Positions 24,749 through 36,200 of a stretch of 64,000 bases of DNA are shown piece after piece. The translations under genes and the position numbers were made by a program. Positions within the stretch are counted from its first letter, which is position 1; the number at the start of each line of letters is the position of its first letter. Source of the stretch: Candidatus Binatus soli (GTDB lineage Bacteria; Desulfobacterota; Binatia; Binatales; Binataceae); assembly GCA_002479255.1 (NCBI GenBank), contig DLMJ01000032.1:124001-188000 (forward strand), given 5' to 3'. The notes under the pieces are model-generated. The model was given only the letters and a program-made list of their open reading frames with translations, was not told the origin of the DNA and ran no database searches.

Positions 24749-26532
24749 GCGCGCCGTCGCTGCAACGCCAAATTCGCAACGGTACTTTGCTGATGCTGGC
24801 GTTGGTCGTGATGCTGGGACTCTACACGCTGCCGCGGGTCTACTCGCTTGGCGGCGCAATCCGCGAGACCCTCTATCGCAACTACATCAGCATCGAGGCC
24901 GCACAGAACATGCACGCCGCGCTCACCGCGCTTCAGATCGCCGAGCATGACGGCCGCGCCAGGGACGTCCTGCCCGAGGCGCGGCACAATTTCTTGCAGT
25001 GGATCGACGTCGAGAATCATGGCTTGACTGAAGTTGGCGAGCCTGAACTCGCCGCCGATATCGCCCGGCGCGGCAACCATCTGTTCGCCGACATCACCGC
25101 CGCGCCGCCCGGCACGTTTCACGATCGCGAATTCGCCGAATTGAACGGCCGCCTCGACGATCTGATCGCGATGAACAAGGCCGCCATGTTCCGCGCGGAC
25201 AGCCGCTCGGTAAAGCTGGGCCGGCGGCTCGCGTACGAATTCGCCGCCGGGCTTGCGCTGGTGCTGCTGGTGGGCGCCGCCGTCTCGTGGGGTCTCGGAT
25301 GGCGGCTCTCAAAGCCGCTCACGGAACTCGCCGAGCGGCTGCGCGGAATCAGTCAGCGCAAGTCGCAGGTGCGGCTTGGCCCCCAGCCGCTGGCCGAGCT
25401 CGAAGCGGTCGCGCGCGAATTCAACCAGATGGCCGAGCGACTCGAACAGTACGACGAGCTCAACGTCGAGCGTCTGGTTTACGAAAAGAGCAAGACCGAA
25501 GCGATCATCGAGAGCCTCGAAGACGGCGTCGTGCTAATCGATACGGAGGGAATCGTTGCACACATAAATGAGATCGCGGCGCTGATCCTCGGCGTCGATC
25601 TTCACGATGCACTCGGCAGTCCGTTCGACGATCTCAGCAGCAACCATCCTCATTACCTCCGCGTTCGCGACGCGCTGCGCACACTTCAGAGGGCCGGGCC
25701 GGCCGGCCAGCGCACTGAAATCGATCTTCACGTCCGCGGCCGCGATCATTCCTACGTGCTGAAGTCTGTCCCGCTTCATCATACGGCCGGCAAGTCGCTT
25801 GGGACCCTGCTGATTCTGCAGGACGTGACCTACCTCCGCGATCAGGATCGCGCCCGCACCAACCTGGTCGCCACCCTGTCGCACGAACTCAGGACCCCGC
25901 TCACCTCGCTGGCGCTGTCGGCGGAGCTGCTGAGCCGGGATGTGCGGGATTTAAATCCGAAGAGCAGCGAACTGCTGCAGGTGATCCTCGAAGAATGCTC
26001 GCGGATGCGTCAGCTTACCGACAACCTGCTCAACCTCGCGCGCGGCGAGATTCCCGCGATCGCCGTCCAGCAAAAGCGTCTCGATCTTGCCCGGCTGGCT
26101 GCCGACGTGACCAAGCGCTTCGCAATCCAGGCGCGCGAGAAGCACATCGAGATCCAGGAGCACATCGAATCGGTGCCCGAGGTCATCGGCGACCCGGTCA
26201 AGCTCTCGTGGGTGATTTCAAACCTGCTCGGCAACGCGCTCCGCTACACCCCGGCCGGTGGAACTATCAAAGTCTCGACGCTCGGCGCCAAGCAGGCCAC
26301 GCGGCTGGAAGTCACCGACTCGGGGCCCGGAATTCCGCCCGAGCTGAAAGACTATATTTTCGAGCGTTTCGTGCAGTACGGTTCCGACGGGCTCGAAAAG
26401 GGATCGGCCGGGCTGGGTCTGTCGATCGTCAAGGAAATTGTCGAGGCCCATGGCGGCAGGATTTTCGTCGAGAACGCCAACTCTCACGGCTCGCGATTCA
26501 TCGTCGAAATTCCCGCCGCACAGGAGATTTGA
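24745..26532 (+). CDS. membrane sensor histidine kinase (HAMP-PAS-HisKA-HATPase)
   Basis: A 595-aa kinase: helix at 13-33, periplasmic region about 35-165, second helix 166-187, HAMP (about 187-240), PAS-like (about 250-365), HisKA with His380 in ATLSHELRTPL, and HATPase with DSGPGIP and GLGLSIVKE. It probably forms the kinase half of the split KdpD system with the preceding protein, and phosphorylates the following regulator. It overlaps both neighbours (ATGA before, TGATG after). The long frame that starts at 24430 is only an upstream extension. Confidence 0.93.
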   Translation: MSAPSLQRQIRNGTLLMLALVVMLGLYTLPRVYSLGGAIRETLYRNYISIEAAQNMHAALTALQIAEHDGRARDVLPEARHNFLQWIDVENHGLTEVGEPELAADIARRGNHLFADITAAPPGTFHDREFAELNGRLDDLIAMNKAAMFRADSRSVKLGRRLAYEFAAGLALVLLVGAAVSWGLGWRLSKPLTELAERLRGISQRKSQVRLGPQPLAELEAVAREFNQMAERLEQYDELNVERLVYEKSKTEAIIESLEDGVVLIDTEGIVAHINEIAALILGVDLHDALGSPFDDLSSNHPHYLRVRDALRTLQRAGPAGQRTEIDLHVRGRDHSYVLKSVPLHHTAGKSLGTLLILQDVTYLRDQDRARTNLVATLSHELRTPLTSLALSAELLSRDVRDLNPKSSELLQVILEECSRMRQLTDNLLNLARGEIPAIAVQQKRLDLARLAADVTKRFAIQAREKHIEIQEHIESVPEVIGDPVKLSWVISNLLGNALRYTPAGGTIKVSTLGAKQATRLEVTDSGPGIPPELKDYIFERFVQYGSDGLEKGSAGLGLSIVKEIVEAHGGRIFVENANSHGSRFIVEIPAAQEI

Positions 26533-27863
26533 TGGCCAAGCTGCTCATTGTCGATGACGAGCGCAATATCCGCCGAAGTCTCGTCTCGTTTTTCGAGTCG
26601 CTTGGCCACGAGGTTCGCGCGGCTGAGAACGGCACGCAGGCCGTAGCTCTCCTCGCCGAGACGCAGTTCGATCTGGTTCTGACCGACTACCGGATGGCCG
26701 AGATGAGCGGGCTCGAACTGCTCCACGAGATCAAGCGGCGCGCGCCCGAGTGCCTGGTAATTCTGATGACCGCCTACGCGACCGTTGAAAATGCCGTCGA
26801 GGCGATGAAGTCCGGCGCCTACGACTATGTCACCAAGCCGTTCTCGCTCGAACAGATTCAGCACACCGTCGATCGGGCGCTGCACGTCGGGGTGCTTCAG
26901 GCGGAAAATCGCGCACTGCGCAGCGCCATCGATGAGGAGCCGCTGCTCGACTCGCGCAGCCCCACGATGCAACACCTGCTCGAAACTGCGCGTCAGGCCG
27001 CCGCCAGTGACGCGACTATTCTGCTCACCGGCGAGAGCGGCACCGGCAAAAACGTTATCGCCCGGCAGATCCATCGATGGAGCCGCCGCCAGAGCAAGCC
27101 GTTCGTCGTCGTCAATTGCACCACGCTCTCGGAAGAACTTCTGGAGAGCGAGTTGTTCGGGCACGTCCGCGGCGCGTTCACCGGCGCGGTCAAGGACAAG
27201 CCCGGGCGGCTCGAGGCGGCCAACGGCGGGAGCGTTTTCCTCGACGAGATTGCCGACTTGACGCCGACCCTCCAGACCAAGTTCCTGCGCTTCCTGCAGG
27301 ATCAGAACTTCGAGCGGGTCGGCGGCGAACGCACGATTCACGTCGATGCGCGAATAATCGCGGCGTCCAATCGCGACCTCGACTCCGAAGTCGCCGCGCA
27401 TCACTTTCGCGAGGATCTCTATTACCGCCTCAACGTCATCACCCTTCGCGTGCCTCCGTTGCGCGAACGGCGCGAGGATATTCTGCCGCTCGCACAATGG
27501 CTGCTGAGCGTCGCCGCCGTGCGCAATTCGCATCCCGGCCTCGCATTTTCACCCGGAGCGACCGCGGCGCTCACGCGCTATCGATGGCCCGGGAATGTGC
27601 GCGAACTTCGCAACGCGATCGAACGCGGCACCGTCCTGATGCGCGGCGAGGCGATCGCCCCCGATGACCTGCCCGATTCGCTGTTTCACGATTCGACCGA
27701 GGCGCTCAGCGGCATCCCCAACGCTGCCAGCCTCGATGAAGTCGAGCGCGAGCACATCGCGCGCGTGCTCGCCGCCAGCGCCACGCTCGAAGAAGCCGCC
27801 GACACGCTCGGCATCAACGTCACGACGCTGTGGCGTAAGCGCCGGCGCTACGGAATCGAATAG
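26532..27863 (+). CDS. NtrC-family sigma-54-dependent response regulator
   Basis: A 443-aa regulator: receiver domain with phospho-acceptor Asp52 and Lys102, AAA+ domain with Walker A GESGTGKN (167-174), GAFTGA loop (214-219) that contacts sigma-54, Walker B GGSVFLDE, and a C-terminal Fis-type helix-turn-helix (about 405-443). It is the partner of the kinase just upstream. The usual kdp regulator KdpE is a winged-helix OmpR-type protein without AAA+; here an enhancer-binding activator takes its place. It would act on the -24/-12 promoter upstream of kdp. Confidence 0.95.
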   Translation: MAKLLIVDDERNIRRSLVSFFESLGHEVRAAENGTQAVALLAETQFDLVLTDYRMAEMSGLELLHEIKRRAPECLVILMTAYATVENAVEAMKSGAYDYVTKPFSLEQIQHTVDRALHVGVLQAENRALRSAIDEEPLLDSRSPTMQHLLETARQAAASDATILLTGESGTGKNVIARQIHRWSRRQSKPFVVVNCTTLSEELLESELFGHVRGAFTGAVKDKPGRLEAANGGSVFLDEIADLTPTLQTKFLRFLQDQNFERVGGERTIHVDARIIAASNRDLDSEVAAHHFREDLYYRLNVITLRVPPLRERREDILPLAQWLLSVAAVRNSHPGLAFSPGATAALTRYRWPGNVRELRNAIERGTVLMRGEAIAPDDLPDSLFHDSTEALSGIPNAASLDEVEREHIARVLAASATLEEAADTLGINVTTLWRKRRRYGIE

Positions 27864-27918
27864 TCGCAAGCGGCCGCCGTTCGCGCGATTCTGAAGCCGC
27901 ACGCCGAAAGGAGCAACC

Positions 27919-28860
27919 GTGGAATATCGCAAGCTCGGCAACTCGGGACTCAAGGTTTCGGCCGTCGGACTGGGATGCAACAACTTTGGCATGCGATGCG
28001 ACGCGGAGCAGACGCGCGCTGTGGTGCATCAGGCGCTCGACGACGGCGTCACGCTGTTCGACACCGCCGACATATACGGCAATCGGGGCGGCTCCGAAGA
28101 GTTGCTCGGCAAGGCGCTCGGAGATCGCCGTCGCGAGGTTGTCGTCGCGACCAAATTCGGCATGGCGATGGGCGACGGTCCCTACCTGCGCGGCGCATCG
28201 TGCCGCTATATCATCGCGGCCGCCGAGGCGAGCCTTAAACGGCTGGGCACTGATTATATCGATCTGTATCAGATTCACGGCCCGGACGCCGAGACGCCGC
28301 AACAGGAAACTCTCGAGGCGCTGAACGATCTCGTTCGCTCCGGCAAGGTCCGCTATATCGGATGTAGTAACTTCGCCGCGTGGCAGACCGTCGATGCGCT
28401 CTGGATATCGCGCAGCCGCGGACTTGCCTCGTACATCTCCGCGCAAAATCAGTACAACTTGCTCGACCGCCGCATCGAACGCGAACTCGTCCCCGCATGC
28501 CGTCAGTTCGGAGTAGGTATCCTGCCTTACTTTCCACTGGCTAGTGGATTTCTGACCGGCAAATACCGGCGCGGCGCCGAACCGCCAAAGGGCACCCGGC
28601 TTTCTCTCGTGCAACGGATGGCGCAGCAGGCGCTCACCGACGAAAATTTCGCGACGCTCGAACGGCTCGAGAAGTTCGCGCGCAGCCGCGAGCACACGAT
28701 GCTCGAGCTGGCCGTGGGATGGCTCGGGTCGCAGCCGGAGGTTTCCAGCGTAATTTCCGGCGCGACCAGCCCCGAGCAGGTCACCCAGAACGTGAAGGCG
28801 GGAAATTGGAAATTGTCCGCCGAGGAACTGGCCGAAGTCGACAAGCTCACCCGCCGCTAA
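27919..28860 (+). CDS. aldo/keto reductase
   Basis: A 313-aa NADP-dependent TIM barrel. The tetrad is intact: Asp48, Tyr53, Lys79 and His120. Motifs LFDTADIYG and IGCSNFAAWQ are typical of the AKR12/13-type 'general stress' group; the NADP end region SVISGATSPEQVTQN is normal. The GTG start at 27919 has AAAGGAG upstream. Substrate unknown. It follows the regulator by 55 bp and could be cotranscribed. A strong hairpin at 28940 ends the unit. Confidence 0.92.
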   Translation: MEYRKLGNSGLKVSAVGLGCNNFGMRCDAEQTRAVVHQALDDGVTLFDTADIYGNRGGSEELLGKALGDRRREVVVATKFGMAMGDGPYLRGASCRYIIAAAEASLKRLGTDYIDLYQIHGPDAETPQQETLEALNDLVRSGKVRYIGCSNFAAWQTVDALWISRSRGLASYISAQNQYNLLDRRIERELVPACRQFGVGILPYFPLASGFLTGKYRRGAEPPKGTRLSLVQRMAQQALTDENFATLERLEKFARSREHTMLELAVGWLGSQPEVSSVISGATSPEQVTQNVKAGNWKLSAEELAEVDKLTRR

Positions 28861-28939
28861 GCGACAGCGATCGCTCCGGTCAATTGCCGCGACGAGTGGA
28901 TCGGCGTCGGCGATCATCTATTTGTAGTGGACATGAAGC

Positions 28940-28969
28940 GGCCCCGCCGTCTTAAGGACCGGCGGGGCC
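28940..28969. terminator. bidirectional terminator hairpin
   Basis: A perfect 10-bp GC stem, GGCCCCGCCG / CGGCGGGGCC, with a 10-base loop. It lies between the stops of the aldo/keto reductase (28860, plus) and the secreted protein (29025, minus). No T-run follows on either strand, so strength is uncertain. Confidence 0.65.
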
Positions 28970-29024
28970 ATTCGATCTGAGTATCGGAAGCTATACGCCT
29001 GTTCAGGCGGTATCGCGCCCGCGA

Positions 29025-29963
29025 TTATTTCTTCGCTTCTTCGTGCACTCCGTTCTCGTGACCGCCCTCGTGACCCGCATTCGCTTGCTTGTTCTCTTCA
29101 GGCCGCTGGCGAGACGACTGCTCCTGGTGAGCCGCCGGCTTCTCTTGATGAGAGGCTTGCTGCGGACGCTCCTGCTCCTGACGGCTCTTCGGCTGGACCT
29201 GCGCCTGCTCCTTGTGAGTAGCCTGCTGCTGTTGATGCGTGGCCTGCTGCTGACGGTCCTTCTGCTGGACTTGCGCCTGCTTCTGCTGCGTCTGTTGCTC
29301 GCGCGACGCTTGCTGCTGGCGGTTCGCCTCGTTCCGTTGATCGGTTGCAGCCTTCTGCTGATTCCCCTGTTTCTGCTGATTCGAGGCCTGCTGCTGGCGA
29401 TTCTGCTGATTTCCCTCGTTCGCCGTCCGCATCACGGCCCGATGGTCTTGCGGCTCAGTGTGACTCACCCAGTTTTGGTGTTGGCTAATCCAGTTGGGAT
29501 GGTTGGCGGAAACCCAACTCGGGTTCTGGTTGTACCACCATTGGCCGTAATGCCAGTTGTGCTGGGCGTCGTAGGCGCCGTCCTGGGCAAGCCACTGCGA
29601 ATTCCACGATATCCAATTCGGATGATTGGCGTAGAAGAAGTCAGGATCGTGCTGATGCCACCAATAGGCATCGTGCCAGTTGCCGTTGTTGTCGTAGTCG
29701 CCATCTTCGTTGAGCCACAGCGCGTCCATGATGGCCCATTCCGGATGATTGGCGTAGAACCACATGATGTCGTGCTGATGCCACCATCGGGCGCCGTGCC
29801 AGATGTGATTATTGTCGTATGCGCCCCATCCGGCTTCTCCCGGTCCTCCGTAGTAGCCCGGGGCCGCATAGCCTGGACCATATTGCGCGAACGCCGGCGC
29901 TGCGATCGCGAGCGCCAGAATCGCACCGGACAAGGTAATCGTTTTTTTCAGTTTGTTTTTCAT
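29025..29963 (-). CDS. secreted aromatic-repeat protein with Gln-rich tail
   Basis: A 312-aa protein with a signal peptide (MKNKLKKTITLSGAILALAI, cut near APAFA-Q). The mature part has three or four imperfect units of about 28 residues built on WWHQHD and NHPxWI, with many Trp, His and Asn. From about residue 180 it is low-complexity, rich in Gln, Lys and His, coiled-coil or disordered. No known family is recognised; it may be a surface or periplasmic scaffold. It has a strong promoter of its own (30144-30172). The reverse strand also has a long open frame, but this is a shadow. Confidence 0.75.
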   Translation of the reverse strand: MKNKLKKTITLSGAILALAIAAPAFAQYGPGYAAPGYYGGPGEAGWGAYDNNHIWHGARWWHQHDIMWFYANHPEWAIMDALWLNEDGDYDNNGNWHDAYWWHQHDPDFFYANHPNWISWNSQWLAQDGAYDAQHNWHYGQWWYNQNPSWVSANHPNWISQHQNWVSHTEPQDHRAVMRTANEGNQQNRQQQASNQQKQGNQQKAATDQRNEANRQQQASREQQTQQKQAQVQQKDRQQQATHQQQQATHKEQAQVQPKSRQEQERPQQASHQEKPAAHQEQSSRQRPEENKQANAGHEGGHENGVHEEAKK

Positions 29964-30143
29964 CAATTTAATTTCCATACGCAGCAATGCCGTGAGACTG
30001 GGTCGTCCCGTGCGAACCTCCTCAAGCCTTATGCTTTGACGATTTGCGATGGTCTAGCGGAACGTGGTCGAAGGCGAGCGGAAAGGCCACTGTTGGGCTG
30101 GATCAGAGTCGGCCCCGAATCCTATATCGAATCCGACTAGTCG

Positions 30144-30181
30144 ATAATATATTTAGTCATTCGGAATGTCAAAATGACTAA
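30144..30181 (-). promoter_or_regulatory. sigma-70 promoter under a TGACTAA dyad
   Basis: On the minus strand TTGACA (30172-30167), a 17-base spacer and TATTAT (30149-30144) form a near-consensus promoter for the secreted repeat protein; transcription would start near 30137. A dyad with 9-bp arms, TTAGTCATT at 30153-30161 and AATGACTAA at 30173-30181, covers the -35 and spacer. A further TGACTAAATAT half-site lies near 30220. This suggests repressor control. The leader of about 170 bases is otherwise featureless. Confidence 0.6.
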
Positions 30182-30269
30182 TCCAAATTAACGTGAATGC
30201 GGTGCTCGGGAGAACAAACTGACTAAATATACTCTATTACTTATTTTACCATCGCCGGTCATCGCACAA

Positions 30270-33200
30270 TCAGCCAAGTACAATCCGCACTCGATGTGTG
30301 ATGCCGTCATCGGCGAGGGCGATTTGCGCCGGGCGCCCGGTGAGCGCCTTGCCGTCGAGTTCCACGCTGCTGACTCCGCGACTAACGCTGCGTGGGTTCT
30401 CGACCGCGATTTCATACCGGGTCGAGCCGTGTCGGTACACTATCTCGAATCCCGGCCATTTGCCCGGGATGCACGGATCGATCAGTAGCGTTTTGCCGCG
30501 GACACGAAAGCCCAATATCCACTCGAGACCCGCCCGATACATCCATCCCGCCGAGCCCGTGTACCAGGTCCATCCTCCCCGCCCGACGTGCGGGGGCATC
30601 GAGTACACGTCGGCGCACGCGACGTACGGCTCGACTTTGTAGCGATGGATCCCTGCGCGCGTGTTCGCATGATTGATCGGGTTCAGGATCGAGAACAGTT
30701 CGCCCGCCTTGTCTCCATCGCCCAGCATCGCAAACGCGATCACGGACCACAGCGCGCCGTGTGTGTATTGGCCGCCGTTCTCCCTGATGCCGGGCGGATA
30801 GCCCTTGATATATCCAGGGTCCAGCGGAGTGTGATCGAACGGCGGAGTGAATAGCAGCACCAGGCCGTCTTCGCGACGAACCAGGTATTCGTCAACCGCC
30901 GCCATCGCGGCAGCAGCACGAACCGGACTTCCGGCGCTGGAGATTACGCTCCACGACTGCGCGATTGAATCGATTCGGCATTCGAGATTGCCGGCCGAGC
31001 CGAGCGGCGTCCCGTCATCGAAGTAACCGCGCCGATACCAGTTGCCGTCCCATGCTTCGCGCTCCAGCGATCCCGCAAGCGCAGTTGCGCGACGCCGCCA
31101 CGTCGAAGCGCGCGCATCCTCGCGGCGGATATCCGCCAACGGCGCAAACGCCAGCAGCGTCGTGTAGAGGAACCACCCGAGCCAGGTACTCTCGCCCTTG
31201 CCTGCCTCGCCGACGTGGTTCATGCCATCGTTCCAGTCGCCCGACCCGAACAGCGGGATTCCGTGGATGCCCACCGCGAGGCTATGGTCGAGCGCCCGCG
31301 CGCAGTGTTCGAAGATCGTGCCGCGCTGCTCGGAGACCGTGGGCTGAAAGAACGATTCATCCTCGCCGGCATGCAGTTCCGGACCGTCAAGGAAGGGGAC
31401 CGTTTCCTCGAGAATGCCCAGCTCGCCCGTCACCTCTATATAATGAGCCACTGCGAACGGCAGCCAGACGCGATCGTCGGCGATGCGGGTGCGGACTCCC
31501 TGTCCCGCGGGCGGAAGCCACCAATGTTGCACGTCGCCAGCGACAAACTGGTGCGCCGCCGCGCGGATCAGTTGCTCCCGCGCCGTCGCGGGCTGCGCCA
31601 CCGTCAACGCCATCACGTCCTGGAGCTGATCGCGAAAGCCATACGCGCCGCCCGCCTGGTAGAAGGCCGATCGAGCCCAGACGCGGCACGCCAGGGTCTG
31701 ATACAGCAGCCATCGATTGAGCATGATGTCCATCGAACGGTCTGGAGTCTTCACCTGCACCGTGTCCAGCAAGTCGTTCCATCGATGCGCAGCAGCGGCC
31801 AAAACCGAATCGAGGTCCGCGTCGCGGTATTTTTTAATCGAGGAAATCGCCTCCGCCCTGTTCCCCGCCTCGCCGAGAAGGAAAACGACCTCGGTCACGG
31901 CGTTCGGCCTGAGAGACAGGGTCGTTTGCAGCGCTGCGCACGGATCGATCGCGGCTCCGGCTCTGGCGTACAGCGGCTTGCCTTCCGCGAGCGCCGCCGG
32001 ATTGTCCAGCGTGCCGTTGCGGCCGAGAAAGTCAGTCCGGTCCGCCGTCCACGACTGCTGTTGGCCGTTCAAGTCTGCGAATGCGATTCGACTTCCGTAT
32101 TCGGTGCTGAAGGAGTTGCGCGCGAGTACCGCGTGGGTTTCCGGCTCGATCTCGGTCACGATGAACGGGGCGGATGCGCCGCGCGAAGTGCCGAGCACCC
32201 ATTCCACGTATGCGGTGATCGACAAACGCCGCGCGCGCGTCGAGAGATTTCGAATCTTCAGGCGCGAAATCTTGATCGAGTCGTCCACCGGCACGTACTG
32301 CGTCAACTCGAGTGAAATTCCGTGCGAGGTGTGCTCGAAGACGCTGTAGCCGTGGCCGTGGCGAACGACGTACGGCGCGACATCCTCGCGAATCGGGATC
32401 GCGGTCGGTCCCCACAGCTCATCGGTATCCAGGTCGTGAACGTAGATCACCTCGCCGGGACGGTCGCTCACCGGATCGTTTGACCACTGCGTAATCTGAT
32501 GCTGCTGACTGTTGATGGACCAGGTGTAGCCCGCGCCCTCGACCGAGACCTGGAAGCCGAACGAGGGATTTGCGATCACGTTGATCCACGGCGCCGGCGT
32601 CCATTGTCCCTCGCCGAGAATCGTCACGTATTCACGGCCGTCCGCCGCAAACCCGCCGAGCCCGTTGAAAAATTCGAGATCGCGCCGCGGCGTCGAGATC
32701 TCCGCCCGGCCTGTCGCAGGGGTTCGCCGCGGCGGCGGGGCTGCCGCCGGCTCAAACATCTCCAGCCGTTTGACTTGCTCGGATAACGTCCCGCGCCGGC
32801 TCAGCAACACCGCTCGCGCCACAGTCTGCAGAACGTTTCGCAGCTCGACCGAAACCAGATCGGAGCGCAGCACGAACACATTTCCGCATGCACCCTGCCC
32901 GTCGGAGGACGACCGCGCCGGACTGGACCGGACCATGGCCTCGAGCGCGACTTGCAGATCTTGGTCGTATGACGGGGACCGCTCGTTCAGAATCACCAAA
33001 TCGACGCCGAGCTGCTTCATCCGCCAATATTCATGGGCACGCACCAGCTCGCGCACGATCCCCAAATCCCCTATCTCGTCGATCCGAACCAGCACGATGG
33101 GCAGGTCGCCGGAAATCCCGCTGGGCCACAGCTTCGATTGTCCGCCCGCGCCGCGCTTGAGCAGGTCGGACGAAGGCCGCAGGGTCGGGTCCGAGTAGAG

Positions 33201-36200
33201 CACGCGATTGGCGATACGCTGAAAAAGATGCGCTTCGTCGGCGTCAACCCGCAGGTGATGCAGTTGCACTTGCGCCTGCGTCCACGCCAGCGTCACTGCG
33301 CGCTCGAATGCGGTCGAGTCGTGATGCTTGTCCACCAGGTCCAGCGCTTCGGCCCGCGTCGGTGCGACGATGGTCCAGAACGCGACCCGCGCCGTCGCTC
33401 CCGCCTGTATTCGCAGCCGCCGGCGGACGCTGAAGATCGGATCGAGAACTGCCCCCACCGTATCCGTGAGCGGCCGCCCGTCGATCACCGAAATTGCATC
33501 GCGGACATCCCGCCCGCGCCCAAGAAACCGCGCGCGGTCGGTCTCGAACTGTATCTCGCCCACCGACTCTCCTTCGGCCACCGCCAGATGCGCCGCCCAG
33601 ACCGGCGCGTCGGTGGGCGAGCGGAGTCGCCGCGTCGCCAGTAGCGCGCCGACCTCGGCATCGAACTCCGTCTGCACGAACATCTTGGAGAAGGCCGGAT
33701 GCGCAGTGTCCGACGCCTCGGGCGCCAGCACGATTTCGGCGTACGAGGTCAGCTCGACCTCGCGGACGCGATTGCCGAGATTCGAAATCGACACGCGCCG
33801 AACTTCGGCGTCATCTTCGGGCGACACTGCAACTTCGAGCGTCGTCGTCATGCTGCCGTCGCGCCGCACGATTACCGCCCGATCCTCGGAGAACTCGACT
33901 TCGTAGCTGTCCGCCTCGACGCCGGCCGGTTGAAAACCCGCCGACCAGATCTTGCCGCTGTTCACATCGCGGATGAAGACATAGGTCCCCCACGAATCGC
34001 AGGTCACGTCCTCATGCCATCGCGTGACCGCCATGTCGCGCCAGCGGCTGAAACCCGACCCGGCCGCGGTGATCATCACGGTGTACTTGCCGTTGGATAA
34101 CAGATGCGTGCGCGGGATCAGATCGTGCGGCGAATGGAACCGGCGAATCGTCGGCGGAGTGCTCTCGCGGACGTTGGCTTCCGCCTTGACCTCTTCGGCA
34201 CGCGGGCGCGCCACTGCGACGTCGCGCGGCGTTCGCTCCTGCAGCAGCAGCTCAGTCGCCTGAATCATGGGTTCAGCGTGAAACCGCGCGCGCATCGCGC
34301 CAGTGTTCAGCGCGTCGGCAAGAGCCACCAGCGTCATTCCCTGATGATGCGCCATGTACGCACGCACGATGGCGACGCTCTCACCTTCGGGAACGCGCGA
34401 CGGCGTGTAGTCCAGCGCCTCGTACCAGCCGAAATGCCCAAGCCCGCCTGCCAGTAACAGCCGCGAGAAATTCTGCGCGGCGGCTTCCGGGTCCACCATC
34501 GCCGCCAGCGCAGTAGCGTAGGGTGCTATCACCGCGTTCTCACTAAGCCCCCGCTTCAGCCCGAGTCCGGGCACCCCGAAGTTCGAGTACTGATAGGTGA
34601 GCTCGAGGTCGCGCGCGTTGTACGCGGATTCCGAGATACCCCACGGCATCCCAAGCTTGGCGCCGTACTTCATCTGCCGGCGAACAACCAACCGATTGGT
34701 TTGCTCGAGCAGGCTCCCGGCCGGCGCGCGCATCACCAGCGACGGCATCAGGTACTCGAACATCGATCCCGACCATGAAATCAGCGCCGAGCCGCGATCG
34801 ACCGGCGTCATGGCGCGCCCCAGGCGGAACCAGTGCCTGACCGGTACTTCCCCCTTTGCGATTGCGACAAAACTGGCCAGCCGCGCCTCGGAAGCAAGCA
34901 AGTCGTAGCAGTTGGAATCGAGGCTCCCGTCCGTGACCCGGTAGCCAATCGACAGCAATTGGCGCGCGGGATCTAACAGGAAGTCGAACTTCATCGCGTC
35001 GAGCATCTTGCCCGTGGTTGCGGCGATCTCGCTCAATCGCCGCTCGAGCGATTTGGCCGCATCGCGGGCGCGCGCAAGCGCATCGAGCGTCGAGTCGATT
35101 GATTTGGTGGGCGCCGCGCCAATCGCGCCGGCGCTGGCATCAGCCGGGCGCTCGTCGTTCCGGGGCTTCAGGCAGCCGATCGCCTCATCGTATAGGTCCG
35201 GCAGATCTCCCAAAGTCGGTATCGAATCGAGATGGGTTGCGGGGCCGTCGAAAGTCGCGTCGCGAGCACCGCGAGTTGACCACGGCTTTAGCAATTCGAT
35301 GTCGCGTCGATGACTGCGGATGCATGCTCGGAGCGCTTCTGCCCATGCGAGCACCTCGGCGGAGGCCCGGTCGGCGCGCTCCAGCGTCAACGCGCGCGCA
35401 ATGTCACTGATCGAATCGCCCTGGATCTCAAGTTCCGCCGACCACGCGGTGAGTTCCACCACGGTTCGCGGATCCGACTGGATCAACGGCGCGATGGCGT
35501 CGAGCGCTTCCTCCATCTGCTTTGGAGTGACAGTGTGGCTTCGCCGGTCGGCGGCCAGCGGGCCAAGCGACTCGCGAACGAGTGCGATCGGGTCTTCAAT
35601 TCCCCTGAGCCATTGCCGGTCCACAACCGGCCGCGTGATTATCTCGCGGCACGCGTTGCCCAGCGCGATCAGATGCCCCGCAAGATTGCCGCTGTCCACC
35701 GACGATACGTACCTGGGGTCCAGCGGCCGCAGGTCGCGCGTGGCGTACCAGTTGTAGAAATGCCCGCGGAACTGCTCCAGGCGCTTCATCGTGTCGAGCG
35801 TCGCGCCCAGCCGCTCGACGGTTTCATGCGTTCCGATCCAGCCGAAATCGTGAGCCGCGACGATCGAGAGCAGATACAGTCCAAGGTTGGTGGGCGAAGT
35901 CCGATGAGCCAGTAGGGGCTTGGGGTCTTCCTGAAAATTGTCCGGCGGCATCATGTTGTCTTCCGCCGTCACGAACTTCTCGAAAAAACGCCACGTGCGC
36001 CGCGCGCTCAGTCGGAGCGCCCTCGTGTCGGCAAGCGAGAGCGGCTTGGTGCCCTCGATTCGCGGGGGAAGACTTGCCCATCGCGCGACGGCCGGCGACA
36101 GCATCCACAGGATCACGAAAGGAGCCGCGATTATTTCGCCGCCCTGACCTGCCCATGCGACGAAGATTGCCGCCGCGGCGCCGAACATCGTGCCGCCGGC

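Noticed and set aside
29043..30140. 365-aa Leu/Arg-rich plus-strand frame
   Set aside because: Antisense of the Gln-rich repeat protein; Leu and Val runs come from the reverse of Gln and Asn codons. The minus-strand gene has signal peptide and promoter.
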